DNA of 64,000 nucleotides from JADFJB01 sp964464595 (lineage in GTDB: Bacteria > Zhuqueibacterota > JdFR-76 > DREG01), in contig CAYXGW010000010.1 of NCBI GenBank assembly GCA_964464595.1, forward strand, positions 26,071-90,070, read 5' to 3'. The notes under the pieces are model-generated. The model was not told where the DNA came from. It did no database searches and was given only the letters and a program-made list of their open reading frames with translations. A program made the translations under genes and the position numbers. This document shows, one piece after another, positions 8,505-17,139 of the stretch (positions are counted from its first letter, which is position 1; every line of letters starts with the position of its first letter).

Positions 8505-9365
8505 TTAACCTAAGTATACTCGCAAAGACCGGCTTCTGGATGCGTGTCGTAGTCTCTGAAGTGCTTTCTCCTTAATTTGCCTAACACGTTCTCTAGTTAG
8601 ACGAAAAACTTCTCCAATCTCCTCCAAAGTCAAAGCACGTTCGCGGCCCAGACCAAAGTATAATCGTATGACTTCAGCTTCTCGATTTGACAGCGAGTCA
8701 AGAGCCACTTCTAAGTCAACTTTTAACGACTCGGTAAGAACATCATCATCAGGAGCAGGCTCTTCGCTATCTTGAATCAAATCTAACAAATTATTTTCAC
8801 TATTTTCTTTGGTGTTCATCGGTGCATCTAATGAAAGATGACGCCCAGCAATTCTCAAAGCCTCGTTGACTTCTTTTAAAGTCATATCCAATTCGGCGGC
8901 TATTTCTTCGGAAGTTGGTTCTCTCTCAAACGCTTGTTCTAAATTACTCAGCGTTTTACCAATTCTATTTAAAGCCCCAACCCGATTAAGCGGTAATCTA
9001 ACTACTCTAGATTGCTCCGCAAGAGCTTGTAAAATAGACTGTCTAATCCACCAAACAGCATATGAAATAAATTTGAACCCTCTTGTCTCGTCGAAACGTT
9101 TTGCTGCTTTTATCAGGCCGAGATTCCCTTCATTAATTATATCTCCAAGAGACAAGCCTTGATTCTGATATTGTTTTGCAACGCTGACAACAAAACGTAA
9201 ATTTGATTTTGTTAGTTTTTCAAGAGCTTCTGCATCATCATGTTTTATTTGACGCGCAAGATTAACCTCCTCATCAGGAGTTAAAAGAGGTACTTCTCCA
9301 ATTTCTTGAAGATACTTTTCCAATGAAGTATTATTGGGTAGATAATTTTTTGAGATGTTTTTCAC
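8505..9365 (-). CDS. rpoD: Primary sigma factor RpoD/SigA, short FCB type
   Basis: 286 residues from the proposed GTG start at 9365, which has GGAGG six bases upstream inside a GAGGAGGAGGAAT tract. A frame-open ATG 14 codons further up adds an unlikely MFRIIF extension. Region 1.2 (SLEKYLQEIGEVPLL), region 2 (NLRFVVSVAKQYQNQGLSL, then the -10-binding YAVWWIRQSI), region 3, and region 4 with the -35-recognition helix (TLEEIGEVFRLTRERVRQIK) are all present. Region 1.1 is missing, as in Bacteroidota housekeeping sigma factors. The promoters seen in this window (TTGACA-17-TATATT type) agree with ordinary sigma-70 recognition. Confidence 0.96.
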   Translation of the reverse strand: MKNISKNYLPNNTSLEKYLQEIGEVPLLTPDEEVNLARQIKHDDAEALEKLTKSNLRFVVSVAKQYQNQGLSLGDIINEGNLGLIKAAKRFDETRGFKFISYAVWWIRQSILQALAEQSRVVRLPLNRVGALNRIGKTLSNLEQAFEREPTSEEIAAELDMTLKEVNEALRIAGRHLSLDAPMNTKENSENNLLDLIQDSEEPAPDDDVLTESLKVDLEVALDSLSNREAEVIRLYFGLGRERALTLEEIGEVFRLTRERVRQIKEKALQRLRHASRSRSLRVYLG

Positions 9366-9509
9366 ATTCCTCCTCCTCAAGAGACATGGAAAAATAATTC
9401 GGAACAATTAATAATAATTCATGTTAAATAGAAATAAATCAATTTTTTGGGGCAAGTTGAAGGTGTTTTTATGCATTCTTAATAAGTGAGTTTTTTTGAT
9501 GTGGAGGGA

Positions 9510-9538
9510 AATATATACGATATATTACAAAAAGTCAA
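9510..9538 (-). promoter_or_regulatory. Promoter of rpoD
   Basis: On the minus strand: TTGACT at 9538-9533, a 17-bp spacer, TATATT at 9515-9510. The leader to the GTG start at 9365 would be about 138 nt. Confidence 0.55.
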
Positions 9539-9594
9539 TATTTATTTAATTTTTAAGTTAATATTATCATAATCGAGATCGATATAAAAAATAC

Positions 9595-9623
9595 TTGACA
9601 ATGTTATCAACCAATTATATTTT
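9595..9623 (+). promoter_or_regulatory. Promoter of the small secreted protein gene
   Basis: TTGACA at 9595-9600, a 17-bp spacer and TATTTT at 9618-9623. The predicted start of transcription (about 9630) is almost on the first ATG (9632), so the mRNA is either leaderless or translated from the second ATG at 9653. Confidence 0.55.
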
Positions 9624-9631
9624 AGTAACAA

Positions 9632-10078
9632 ATGAAACTAAATAGAAAATCAATGAATAAATTCCAACTGTCCTGCTTACTTTTATCATTATTTATTTTT
9701 TCTTCAATTGGATTTGGTGATTCAGTGATAAAAGAATTTCGTGCTGATCCTGGGATTAATAAAGTTTATTTAGTCTGGGATGTTAGCCTGGAAACTGACA
9801 TTAGCGGTTACAAAGTTCTTAAAGGATATGATCCCACTCAACTTAGAAGTTTGAAATTCATTAATGCAACAAGCGAAACAATCCCTCCCGGAAGTACAAA
9901 AAAGTATGAACATACTGACAATTCCGTATTTAAATCTAACGGAAGGTCATATTATTATCAAATAGCAGTAATGGACAATGGTGGACAAATTGTAACAACA
10001 ACTGAGATTCATGAAGTATCTCCCAATATTTCTGCTGTCCGCCAAACTTGGGGAAGTATTAAAGCCATATTTCGCTAA
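9632..10078 (+). CDS. Secreted fibronectin-type-III-like protein, function unknown
   Basis: 148 residues. A signal peptide covers about residues 1-29 (basic start, then a leucine/phenylalanine-rich core ending near SSIGFGD). The remainder reads as one fibronectin-III-like beta-sandwich: KVYLVWDVS, ISGYKVLKGYD and YYYQIAVMDNGGQ are the conserved strands. It probably acts in the periplasm or outside the cell as a binding module. Start choice is open: ATG 9632 lies only about two bases after the predicted transcript start, whereas ATG 9653 (MNKFQLS) leaves a short leader and still keeps the signal peptide. It is a single gene convergent with fumC. No specific function can be named. Confidence 0.75.
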   Translation: MKLNRKSMNKFQLSCLLLSLFIFSSIGFGDSVIKEFRADPGINKVYLVWDVSLETDISGYKVLKGYDPTQLRSLKFINATSETIPPGSTKKYEHTDNSVFKSNGRSYYYQIAVMDNGGQIVTTTEIHEVSPNISAVRQTWGSIKAIFR

Positions 10079-10106
10079 TTCTTCTTAATATCTTTTTCTT
10101 GATTTA

Positions 10107-11507
10107 TTACACCCCGGGTTCGGTCATCGACCAAGGATCCAGAATTTTGTTTAGTACATCCAGAGGTAATAAATTTAGCTCCTGTGCAACTTCACGGACC
10201 GTTTTTCCTGTTGCATACGCCTGTTTTGCAATTTTGGCTGCAGAATCATAACCTATTTTCGGGGATAAAGCAGTACACATTGCCAGACTTAATTCAACTA
10301 ACTCTTTGGTTCTAATTTCATCTGCACGTAAACCGGAAATACATTTTTCTGTAAAAACAGATACTCCTTTGCTCAATAAGTCAATAGATTGAAGTAGGTT
10401 ATAGGCAATTAAAGGCATCATTACATTTAATTCGAAATTACCGGTTAATCCACCGACTGTTACAGCGACGTCATTACCAATAACTTGTGCAGCAACCATA
10501 CATAATGCTTCAGCAATAACGGGATTCACCTTACCCGGCATTATTGACGATCCGGGCTGCACTTCAGGAATCAATATTTCTCCAATACCACAGCGTGGGC
10601 CGGAACCCAGCCATCGTATGTCATTGGCTATTTTTGTAAGACTAACTGCGATTGTTTTCATTGCAGAACTTACTTCAACCGCTGCGTCTTTCGCACCTTG
10701 AGCTTCAAAATGGTTTTCCGCTTCCTGAAATCCCAACCCGGTTAATCTGTTGACCTCTTCTATAACCAGTTGAGCAAATTGCGGATGAGTATTTATCCCT
10801 GTGCCAACAGCAGTTCCACCAATAGCCAACTCAGACAGGTTTTCGCAAACATTCTTTAGACGCTTTATACCATGTTGTATCATGCTTGCATAGCCGCTAA
10901 ATTCCTGACCAAGTCGAATTGGCGTTGCATCCTGTAAATGTGTACGGCCGACTTTGATGATCTTATCAAATTCTTTTTCTTTTGATTGTAAGGCTTCTGC
11001 TAATCGATTTAAAGATGGTAATAAATCATTTTGAATTGCTTCAAGTGCGGAAATATGAATACAAGTAGGGATTACATCATTGCTGGATTGTCCCATATTT
11101 ACATGATCATTCGGATGAACCGGTTTTTTATCACCAATACTTCCACCTAATATTTCATTTGCTCGATTGCTGATTACTTCATTTGCATTCATATTGGTCG
11201 ATGTACCAGAACCTGTCTGAAAAATATCTAAAACGAATTGATCATCATAACTTCCATCCATTACTTCTTTAGCAGCCTGTATTATCACATTTTTTAATTT
11301 CTCATCTAGTAAACCGAGTTTTGAATTTGCTTTTGAGGCAGATAATTTAACCATTCCTAATGCGCGCAAGAATCTTCTTGGAAATCTAAGATCGCTTATT
11401 GGAAAATTTTCTATTGCCCTTTGCGTCTGTGCTCCCCAATACGCTTTTTCCGGGATTTTCATTTCTCCCATGGAATCGGTTTCAATTCTGAATGTGTTCA
11501 ACGACAT
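10107..11507 (-). CDS. fumC: Fumarate hydratase class II
   Basis: 466 residues, normal for the iron-independent FumC tetramer, which interconverts fumarate and malate in the TCA cycle. Signature blocks are complete: TGSGTSTNMNANEVI (about 97-111), GRTHLQDATPIRLGQE (about 187-202, with the catalytic His) and the mobile-loop signature GSSIMPGKVNPV (about 318-329) with the catalytic Ser. The start MSLNTFRIETDSMGE aligns with FumC N-termini. It is not class I, as no Fe-S cysteines are seen. Aspartase is a relative, but the residue pattern favours fumarase. It is a single gene between the convergent small secreted protein and the EVE gene. Confidence 0.96.
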   Translation of the reverse strand: MSLNTFRIETDSMGEMKIPEKAYWGAQTQRAIENFPISDLRFPRRFLRALGMVKLSASKANSKLGLLDEKLKNVIIQAAKEVMDGSYDDQFVLDIFQTGSGTSTNMNANEVISNRANEILGGSIGDKKPVHPNDHVNMGQSSNDVIPTCIHISALEAIQNDLLPSLNRLAEALQSKEKEFDKIIKVGRTHLQDATPIRLGQEFSGYASMIQHGIKRLKNVCENLSELAIGGTAVGTGINTHPQFAQLVIEEVNRLTGLGFQEAENHFEAQGAKDAAVEVSSAMKTIAVSLTKIANDIRWLGSGPRCGIGEILIPEVQPGSSIMPGKVNPVIAEALCMVAAQVIGNDVAVTVGGLTGNFELNVMMPLIAYNLLQSIDLLSKGVSVFTEKCISGLRADEIRTKELVELSLAMCTALSPKIGYDSAAKIAKQAYATGKTVREVAQELNLLPLDVLNKILDPWSMTEPGV

Positions 11508-11569
11508 TTCAATTTATCCTTTCTGAGGCCTATACTTTCTTGAAGATAGGTTTAAAATATTTAATAATT

Positions 11570-12040
11570 CTATTCATTACGACCCATACTTTTTATGATT
11601 TCGAAATGTTTATATCCAACTGGCTGCACGGAAAGCCGAATACCTCGTTTTGTAACCATGATACCATCAAGATCTTCATTCTCTCTTAATTCACCTAAAG
11701 ATATAAAATGGGGAAACTTCTCAACAAACTCAATATCTACCATATACCAGGTTGGATTCTCTTTAGATGATTTGGGATCAAAGTACTTGTTTGAAGGATC
11801 GAAAGCAAAATAATCAGGATATGATAATTTGCATACTTTTGCTATTCCAGCTACACCGGGAGGTTCAGCATTAGAATGATAGAATAAAACCCAATCTCCA
11901 ATCTGCATTTCATTTTTCATGTAATTTCGTGCTTTATAATTGCGAACACCTTCCCAATGGGTTGTTGCATCCTTTTTTAAATCATCAATAGAATATACGT
12001 ACGGTTCACTCTTCATTAGCCAACAATTTTTATTCATCAT
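11570..12040 (-). CDS. EVE domain-containing protein
   Basis: 156 residues. The EVE fold is recognised by CWLMKSEPYVYSIDDL at the start, THWEGVRNYKARNYM and DWVLFYHSNAEPPGVAGIAKV, all typical of the thymocyte nuclear protein 1 / YTH-related family. These proteins have an aromatic pocket suited to modified nucleobases (5-methylcytosine or methyladenine types), so nucleic-acid binding is likely; the target is unknown. Start: GGAAG five bases before the ATG at 12040 supports this start rather than the in-frame ATG at 12052. It sits 19 bp downstream of rnc and is probably cotranscribed with it. Confidence 0.88.
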   Translation of the reverse strand: MMNKNCWLMKSEPYVYSIDDLKKDATTHWEGVRNYKARNYMKNEMQIGDWVLFYHSNAEPPGVAGIAKVCKLSYPDYFAFDPSNKYFDPKSSKENPTWYMVDIEFVEKFPHFISLGELRENEDLDGIMVTKRGIRLSVQPVGYKHFEIIKSMGRNE

Positions 12041-12059
12041 AATTTCTTCCATAAAATAA

Positions 12060-12809
12060 TTATGTTATGAGTTTTTCTAGCGCTATTTTTGCTGCTTTTT
12101 GCTCTGCTTTTTTCTTACTTTTTCCAAATCCGAAACCTAGTAGTTCACCATCAACCCGAACACCCACTTCAAATGATTTATTGTGCTCTGGCCCAGTCTC
12201 CATCTTTATCTCATACCTTGGTAAACCTAATCCATTCCCCTGTGAATATTCCAGTAATTGACTTTTATAGTTTTTATGCAACTCATCTTTCAATATTTTT
12301 TCAATATTGTAGAACATCAGTTTGTTTAAAATCGAGTACACACCTTTTTGTTTTCCATCTATGTAAATTGCACCTAACAAAGCTTCAAATGCATCTGCTA
12401 ATATGGACTCTCTACGCCTACCACCGGAAAGTTCTTCTCCTTGTCCTAAATATATGTATTTCCCCAAGTCAATCTCCCGAGCAAAATTTGCCAACATTTT
12501 CCTACTCACAATTACAGATTTATATCTCGTCAATGTTCCTTCACTTTTGAGTGGATAATTGTGGAAAAGATATTCGGTGACCAACAAACCTAAAATTGCA
12601 TCACCAAGGAATTCTAATCTCTCAAAAGTATCATAATGTTTCCCCCCTGAAATGTTCAAGTAAGAACGATGAACTAATGCAAGCTGCAACCATTTTAAAT
12701 CTTTAAAACGATAATTGCACTTTTTTTCAAGTTCCTTAAGAGATCCTTGATTTAAATCTAGGCCTTTGTTCCTTTTTAAAAGCCTACTAATCCATTGAAA
12801 AAACTTCAT
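12060..12809 (-). CDS. rnc: Ribonuclease III
   Basis: 249 residues, the usual length. The catalytic signature FERLEFLGDAILGLL (about 62-76) supplies the acidic residues, and ADAFEALLGAIYIDG (about 137-151) has the second Asp/Glu pair. A C-terminal double-stranded RNA-binding domain follows (about 182-249), ending in KKKAEQKAAKIALEKL. It cuts double-stranded RNA in rRNA maturation and mRNA turnover. It directly follows fabF, an arrangement (acpP-fabF-rnc) widespread in bacteria. Confidence 0.96.
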   Translation of the reverse strand: MKFFQWISRLLKRNKGLDLNQGSLKELEKKCNYRFKDLKWLQLALVHRSYLNISGGKHYDTFERLEFLGDAILGLLVTEYLFHNYPLKSEGTLTRYKSVIVSRKMLANFAREIDLGKYIYLGQGEELSGGRRRESILADAFEALLGAIYIDGKQKGVYSILNKLMFYNIEKILKDELHKNYKSQLLEYSQGNGLGLPRYEIKMETGPEHNKSFEVGVRVDGELLGFGFGKSKKKAEQKAAKIALEKLIT

Positions 12810-12837
12810 TAGACAAAAATTCTAAGAAGTACCTTAA

Positions 12838-14082
12838 TTAATCCTTATATGATTTTATTGCCATACAAACATTATGGCCGCCAAAGCCAAAGGAGTTCGT
12901 CAAAGCCACATTTATTTCTCGTTCAACCGCTTTATTTACGGTATAATTTAGATCACATTCAGGATCTGGAGTGGTATAGTTAATTGTCGGGGGAACCATG
13001 TTATTTTGAATGGCCATAATACATATTATTGCTTCAACAGAACCAGCAGCTCCTAACAAATGTCCCATTGTAGATTTTGTTGAGCTAATGGCTAAATTAT
13101 AAGCATGATCTCCGAAAACTTTCTTAATGGCCATTGTTTCTATTTTGTCATTGTAAAGAGTAGAAGTACCATGAGCATTAATATAATCGACATCATAGAT
13201 TCCAAGTCCAGCATCTTTTAATGCCAATTGCATTGCTCGAGTAGCGCCTTCGCCTGTTTGATCAGGAGCAGTGATATGATACGCGTCAGCAGTGCTACCA
13301 ATACCACATAATTCAGCATAGATTCTTGCCCCACGCGCTTCCGCCCGACGTAATTCTTCTAAAACCAAGATGCCACCACCCTCCGACAATACAAAGCCAT
13401 CTCTTTCTGCATCAAAGGGCCGGCTTGCTCCCTGAGGATCATCGTTCCGTTCAGATAATGCTTTCATATTATTAAAACCTGCTATCCCCATAGAAGTAAC
13501 CGAAGCTTCACTTCCCCCTGTAATCATCACATCTGCTTCGCCAAATTGAATTGTTCGAAGAGCACTAGCAATTGCATGGGCACTTGTTGCACAAGCTGAA
13601 GTCGTAGAGTAATTTGGTCCTTTTAAACCATACATGATCGAGATTTGGCCGGGAGCAATATCTGATATCATCATCGGAATAAAAAATGGACTCACTCGTC
13701 GAGGACCACTCTCAATTAATTTTCTAAATTCTCGTTCAAAAGTTAACAATCCACCGATTCCTGACCCAGAAATAACACCGATCCTATTGCGATCTTCTTT
13801 CTCCAAATCTAGCCCGGAATCCTGGATTGCCATTGAGGCAGATGCTATAGCATATTTAATGAAATCATCCAGTCTCCTGGCTAACTTTCGATCATCGATA
13901 AAATCCAATATATCAAAGTTCTTTACTTCCCCCGCAAATTTTGTCGTATGCTTTTCTGCATCAAATTTGGAGATTGGACAAATGCCACTAACACCTTTGA
14001 TTAATGATTGCCACAACTCGTCGTTATTTAAACCAACGGGTGTTACAGATCCCATACCAGTAACCACTACTCTTCGATCCAT
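12838..14082 (-). CDS. fabF: 3-oxoacyl-[acyl-carrier-protein] synthase II
   Basis: 414 residues of the thiolase-fold KAS II family, the elongating condensing enzyme of type II fatty acid synthesis. Catalytic Cys in SACATSAHAI (about 164), His in NAHGTSTLYND (about 304) and His in GHLLGAAGS (about 341) are all present. The C-terminus TNSFGFGGHNV carries the gate loop. It lies 51 bp after acpP within the fatty-acid operon. Confidence 0.97.
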   Translation of the reverse strand: MDRRVVVTGMGSVTPVGLNNDELWQSLIKGVSGICPISKFDAEKHTTKFAGEVKNFDILDFIDDRKLARRLDDFIKYAIASASMAIQDSGLDLEKEDRNRIGVISGSGIGGLLTFEREFRKLIESGPRRVSPFFIPMMISDIAPGQISIMYGLKGPNYSTTSACATSAHAIASALRTIQFGEADVMITGGSEASVTSMGIAGFNNMKALSERNDDPQGASRPFDAERDGFVLSEGGGILVLEELRRAEARGARIYAELCGIGSTADAYHITAPDQTGEGATRAMQLALKDAGLGIYDVDYINAHGTSTLYNDKIETMAIKKVFGDHAYNLAISSTKSTMGHLLGAAGSVEAIICIMAIQNNMVPPTINYTTPDPECDLNYTVNKAVEREINVALTNSFGFGGHNVCMAIKSYKD

Positions 14083-14133
14083 TCCCTCTCCTTATGACAC
14101 ATCTTGTTAAACAAACTGCTGTCTTTTGCAGAA

Positions 14134-14370
14134 TTAGTTTGACGTTTTACCTTCCAAATAATCTACAGCACTGCCAACCGTCGTAATTTTTTCAGCATCT
14201 TCATCTGGAATTTCAATTCCAAATTGCTCTTCAAATTCCATCACTAACTCTACAGTATCCAAAGAATCTGCACCCAAATCATCAATAAAACTGGCTTCAG
14301 AGGTTACTTGATTAGGATCCACTCCTAATTTATCTACTATAATCTCTTTCACTTGATCTTGAACTGACAT
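14134..14370 (-). CDS. acpP: Acyl carrier protein
   Basis: 78 residues, acidic, four-helix ACP. Ser36 in GADSLDTVELVMEFE is the 4'-phosphopantetheine attachment site. It carries growing acyl chains between the Fab enzymes encoded on both sides. A ribosome site (GGAGG) stands seven bases before the ATG, consistent with high expression. Confidence 0.98.
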   Translation of the reverse strand: MSVQDQVKEIIVDKLGVDPNQVTSEASFIDDLGADSLDTVELVMEFEEQFGIEIPDEDAEKITTVGSAVDYLEGKTSN

Positions 14371-14424
14371 TTTACTTCCTCCGTTAATTTATGGTTTTAA
14401 CTTAATCCTAATTTATTAACTCAT

Positions 14425-15168
14425 TTACATACTTAATCCGCCATCTACTCGAATAATTTCCCCTGTAATATATCGAGCCTCATTAGAAGCGAGAAACAAT
14501 ACTAAGTTTGCTACATCTTCGGGCTGTCCAAAATTACGAAGCGGGATATGCTGTAAATATTCTTCTTTCACTTTATCTGCAAGTTCCCGGGTCATTTCAG
14601 TATCAATATAACCTGGAGCAATTGCATTCACTGTAATATTTCTAAGACCTAATTCTTTCGCCAGAGATTTGGTTAATCCAATAAGTCCGGCCTTTGAGGC
14701 GGAGTAGTTTGCCTGGCCGGCATTGCCCATTAAACCGACAACAGAAGATATATTTATAATCCTTCCTTCTTTCTGCTTCATCATAATTTTTGCAACAGAC
14801 CGTGAGCAGTTGAAAGCACCTTTCAGATTGATATTGATTACCAAATCCCAATCATCATCTTTCATTCTTACAAGCAAAGTATCGCGCCTGATTCCTGCGT
14901 TGTTTACCAATATATCAATTCTACCGAATTTTTCTATCGTTTTTGCTACAAGATTGTTTGTATCTTCTGCATTTGAAACATCACAAGCGATGAAAATGGC
15001 ATTTACTCCATTCGAAACCATCTGATTTACAGCGTCTTTGCCGGCTTCAACACTAACGTCAGATATGATAATAATAGCCCCTTCCGCAGCAAGTCGATCA
15101 ACAATGATCTTACCAATTCCACGAGCAGATCCTGTAACTATTGCAACTCTATTTTGCAACTTTGTCAT
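14425..15168 (-). CDS. fabG: 3-oxoacyl-[acyl-carrier-protein] reductase
   Basis: 247-residue classical short-chain dehydrogenase. The cofactor motif TGSARGIG is at about 12-19, NNAGI near 88, and the catalytic Ser-Tyr-Lys set in ISSVVGLMGNAGQANYSASKAG (Ser about 138, Tyr 151, Lys 155). NADPH-dependent reduction of 3-oxoacyl-ACP is the first reduction of each elongation cycle. The position between fabD and acpP makes FabG near certain among SDRs. Confidence 0.96.
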   Translation of the reverse strand: MTKLQNRVAIVTGSARGIGKIIVDRLAAEGAIIIISDVSVEAGKDAVNQMVSNGVNAIFIACDVSNAEDTNNLVAKTIEKFGRIDILVNNAGIRRDTLLVRMKDDDWDLVININLKGAFNCSRSVAKIMMKQKEGRIINISSVVGLMGNAGQANYSASKAGLIGLTKSLAKELGLRNITVNAIAPGYIDTEMTRELADKVKEEYLQHIPLRNFGQPEDVANLVLFLASNEARYITGEIIRVDGGLSM

Positions 15169-15201
15169 TAAGATATTCTCCCAAGATTAACTCTCATTTA
15201 A

Positions 15202-16134
15202 TTAGACTGCTTGCTTTTCTTTTAGTCTTTCCAAATCTTCAACTTTTCCAACTGGAGTACAAGAACAAGATCGATCTATTCTACGCATTAAGCCGGTTAG
15301 GACTTTGCCTGGCCCAACTTCGTAAAATTCCGAACCACTGAGCAAAATCATATTTTGAATGGATTCAACCCATCGCACCGGGTGTGTTAATTGCTTAATT
15401 AATAGCTCTCTGATTTCTTCAGGCAAGTTTGTGGGTTTTGCTGTTACATTAGGAACGATTGGACAATCCGGTTTGTTAATTGGAAGTTCTTGTAATACAT
15501 TTGTCATTTCTTGTGTAACAGGAGACATCAAGGGTGAATGAAATGCAGCGCTGACCATTAATTCCAACGTGCGTTTTGCCCCGGAATCCTGCGCCAATTC
15601 CATTGCCTTCTTAACACCGGCTATAGATCCGGAAATTACAATTTGTTCCGGAGAATTATAATTTGCCGCAACAACAACTCCCGTTTTAGATGCTTCTTTA
15701 CAAATTTTTTCAACTTGTTCGGCTAACAATCCAATAATTGCAGCCATAGAACCAGGCTCAATTTCGTCTGCATTTTGCATTAATTCACCACGAAGCTTCA
15801 CCACTCTTAAACCATCAGTAAATGATATGGCTCCACATGCGACTAAAGCGGAATATTCACCAAGACTATGGCCTGCAACAACACCCGGCTCTATACCAAA
15901 ATCTAGAATGAGCTTAAAAACCAAGTAACTATTGGTGAAAATCGCTGGCTGAGTTATGCAAGTTTGCCTAAGCTCATCCTCCGGACCTTCAAACGAGATT
16001 TTCGCCAGATCAAATTCCAGAATCTCGGATGCTTGTTGATATATTTCTTTCGCGCAGGAAAATTCATTGAAAAAATCATTTCCCATACCAATATATTGAG
16101 AACCTTGCCCTGGAAATAAAAAACCTGAATTCAT
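15202..16134 (-). CDS. fabD: Malonyl CoA-acyl carrier protein transacylase
   Basis: 310 residues. FPGQGSQYIGMG at the N-terminus and the nucleophile elbow GHSLGEYSAL (Ser90) identify the malonyl transferase. The catalytic His lies in AAFHSPLMSP (about 200), and the EVGPGKVLTGL segment closes the fold. It loads malonate onto ACP. The start is 6 bp after fabH, so the genes are cotranscribed. Confidence 0.97.
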   Translation of the reverse strand: MNSGFLFPGQGSQYIGMGNDFFNEFSCAKEIYQQASEILEFDLAKISFEGPEDELRQTCITQPAIFTNSYLVFKLILDFGIEPGVVAGHSLGEYSALVACGAISFTDGLRVVKLRGELMQNADEIEPGSMAAIIGLLAEQVEKICKEASKTGVVVAANYNSPEQIVISGSIAGVKKAMELAQDSGAKRTLELMVSAAFHSPLMSPVTQEMTNVLQELPINKPDCPIVPNVTAKPTNLPEEIRELLIKQLTHPVRWVESIQNMILLSGSEFYEVGPGKVLTGLMRRIDRSCSCTPVGKVEDLERLKEKQAV

Positions 16135-16140
16135 AATCCT

Positions 16141-17139
16141 CTAAAATTTTATTAAAGCAGAACCCCAGGTAAAACCACCACCAAAGGCTACCAATAAAAC
16201 AATATCATTTTCTTCTATCTGCCCATTCTCATAAGCCTCATGCAATGCAATCGGAATCGAAGCAGATGATGTATTCCCAAATCGATTCACATTGATATAA
16301 ACCCTGTCTTTTGGAACTGATAGCCGTTTAGCAATCGCATCAATAATTCTAATATTAGCCTGATGCGGAATAACCAATTTTATCTCATCTCCGGAAAAAC
16401 CATTTTCCTCAATTAGTCTTGTGGCTGCATCTCCCATGCAACTCACAGCATGCCGAAATACTTCTCGGCCTTCCATTCTAATATAAAACTTTTCGCGATG
16501 TTCATTAAATTTATGAGAAGGATAGAGTGAGCCGCCACCTTCCATATTCAGAAGATGATGTAAATTACCATCGCTTTTAATAAATGTGTTTATTATTCCT
16601 CGATCTCCATTAGCTTTCCGGACAACCACAGCGCCTGCTCCATCACCAAAGAGGACACATGTGCCACGATCTTCCCAATTTGTTATTCTTGATAATATCT
16701 CAACACCAACTACGAGTATATTTTCATATTTTCCTGAGGATATCAATCCATCCGCAATGGAAAGACCATAAATAAATCCGGTACATGCTGCGCTAATATC
16801 GAATGCAGCCGCGTTTTTCGCACCAAGCTTTTGTTGTAGAAAACAGCCAGTGGATGGAAAGGTCATATCCGGCGTTACTGTTCCCACAATTATCAAATCT
16901 AAATCTTCCGGCGAAATGCCTGAATTATTGAGTGCAATCTTTGAAGCTTCCAGGGCTAAATCTGATGGTAATTGTCCGTTGTCGGCAATTCGTCTTTCCT
17001 GGATTCCCGTTCTAGATTGAATCCAATCATCTGAAGTATCAACCATTTCAGAAAGTTCTTTGTTTGTTAAGATTCTTTCAGGCACGGATGCGCCTGTACC
17101 GGTTATTTCCGCAAATATCTTAGGTAAACTCAATTCCAA
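16141..17139 (-). CDS. fabH: 3-oxoacyl-[acyl-carrier-protein] synthase III
   Basis: 332 residues, KAS III family, which starts fatty acid chains by condensing acyl-CoA with malonyl-ACP. The triad is complete: Cys in ISAACTGFIYGL (about 119), His in IPHQANIRI (about 258) and Asn in VNRFGNTSSASIP (about 288). The first 20 bases overlap the end of plsX, indicating translational coupling. Confidence 0.97.
   Translation of the reverse strand: MELSLPKIFAEITGTGASVPERILTNKELSEMVDTSDDWIQSRTGIQERRIADNGQLPSDLALEASKIALNNSGISPEDLDLIIVGTVTPDMTFPSTGCFLQQKLGAKNAAAFDISAACTGFIYGLSIADGLISSGKYENILVVGVEILSRITNWEDRGTCVLFGDGAGAVVVRKANGDRGIINTFIKSDGNLHHLLNMEGGGSLYPSHKFNEHREKFYIRMEGREVFRHAVSCMGDAATRLIEENGFSGDEIKLVIPHQANIRIIDAIAKRLSVPKDRVYINVNRFGNTSSASIPIALHEAYENGQIEENDIVLLVAFGGGFTWGSALIKF

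Noticed and set aside
12089..12550. 153-codon plus-strand open frame opposite rnc
   Set aside because: It is antisense to a complete RNase III gene with all motifs; composition looks like a reverse-strand shadow and no ribosome site or family match is seen.
13634..14110. 158-codon plus-strand open frame opposite fabF
   Set aside because: Antisense shadow of the well-conserved FabF N-terminal half; no independent coding evidence.
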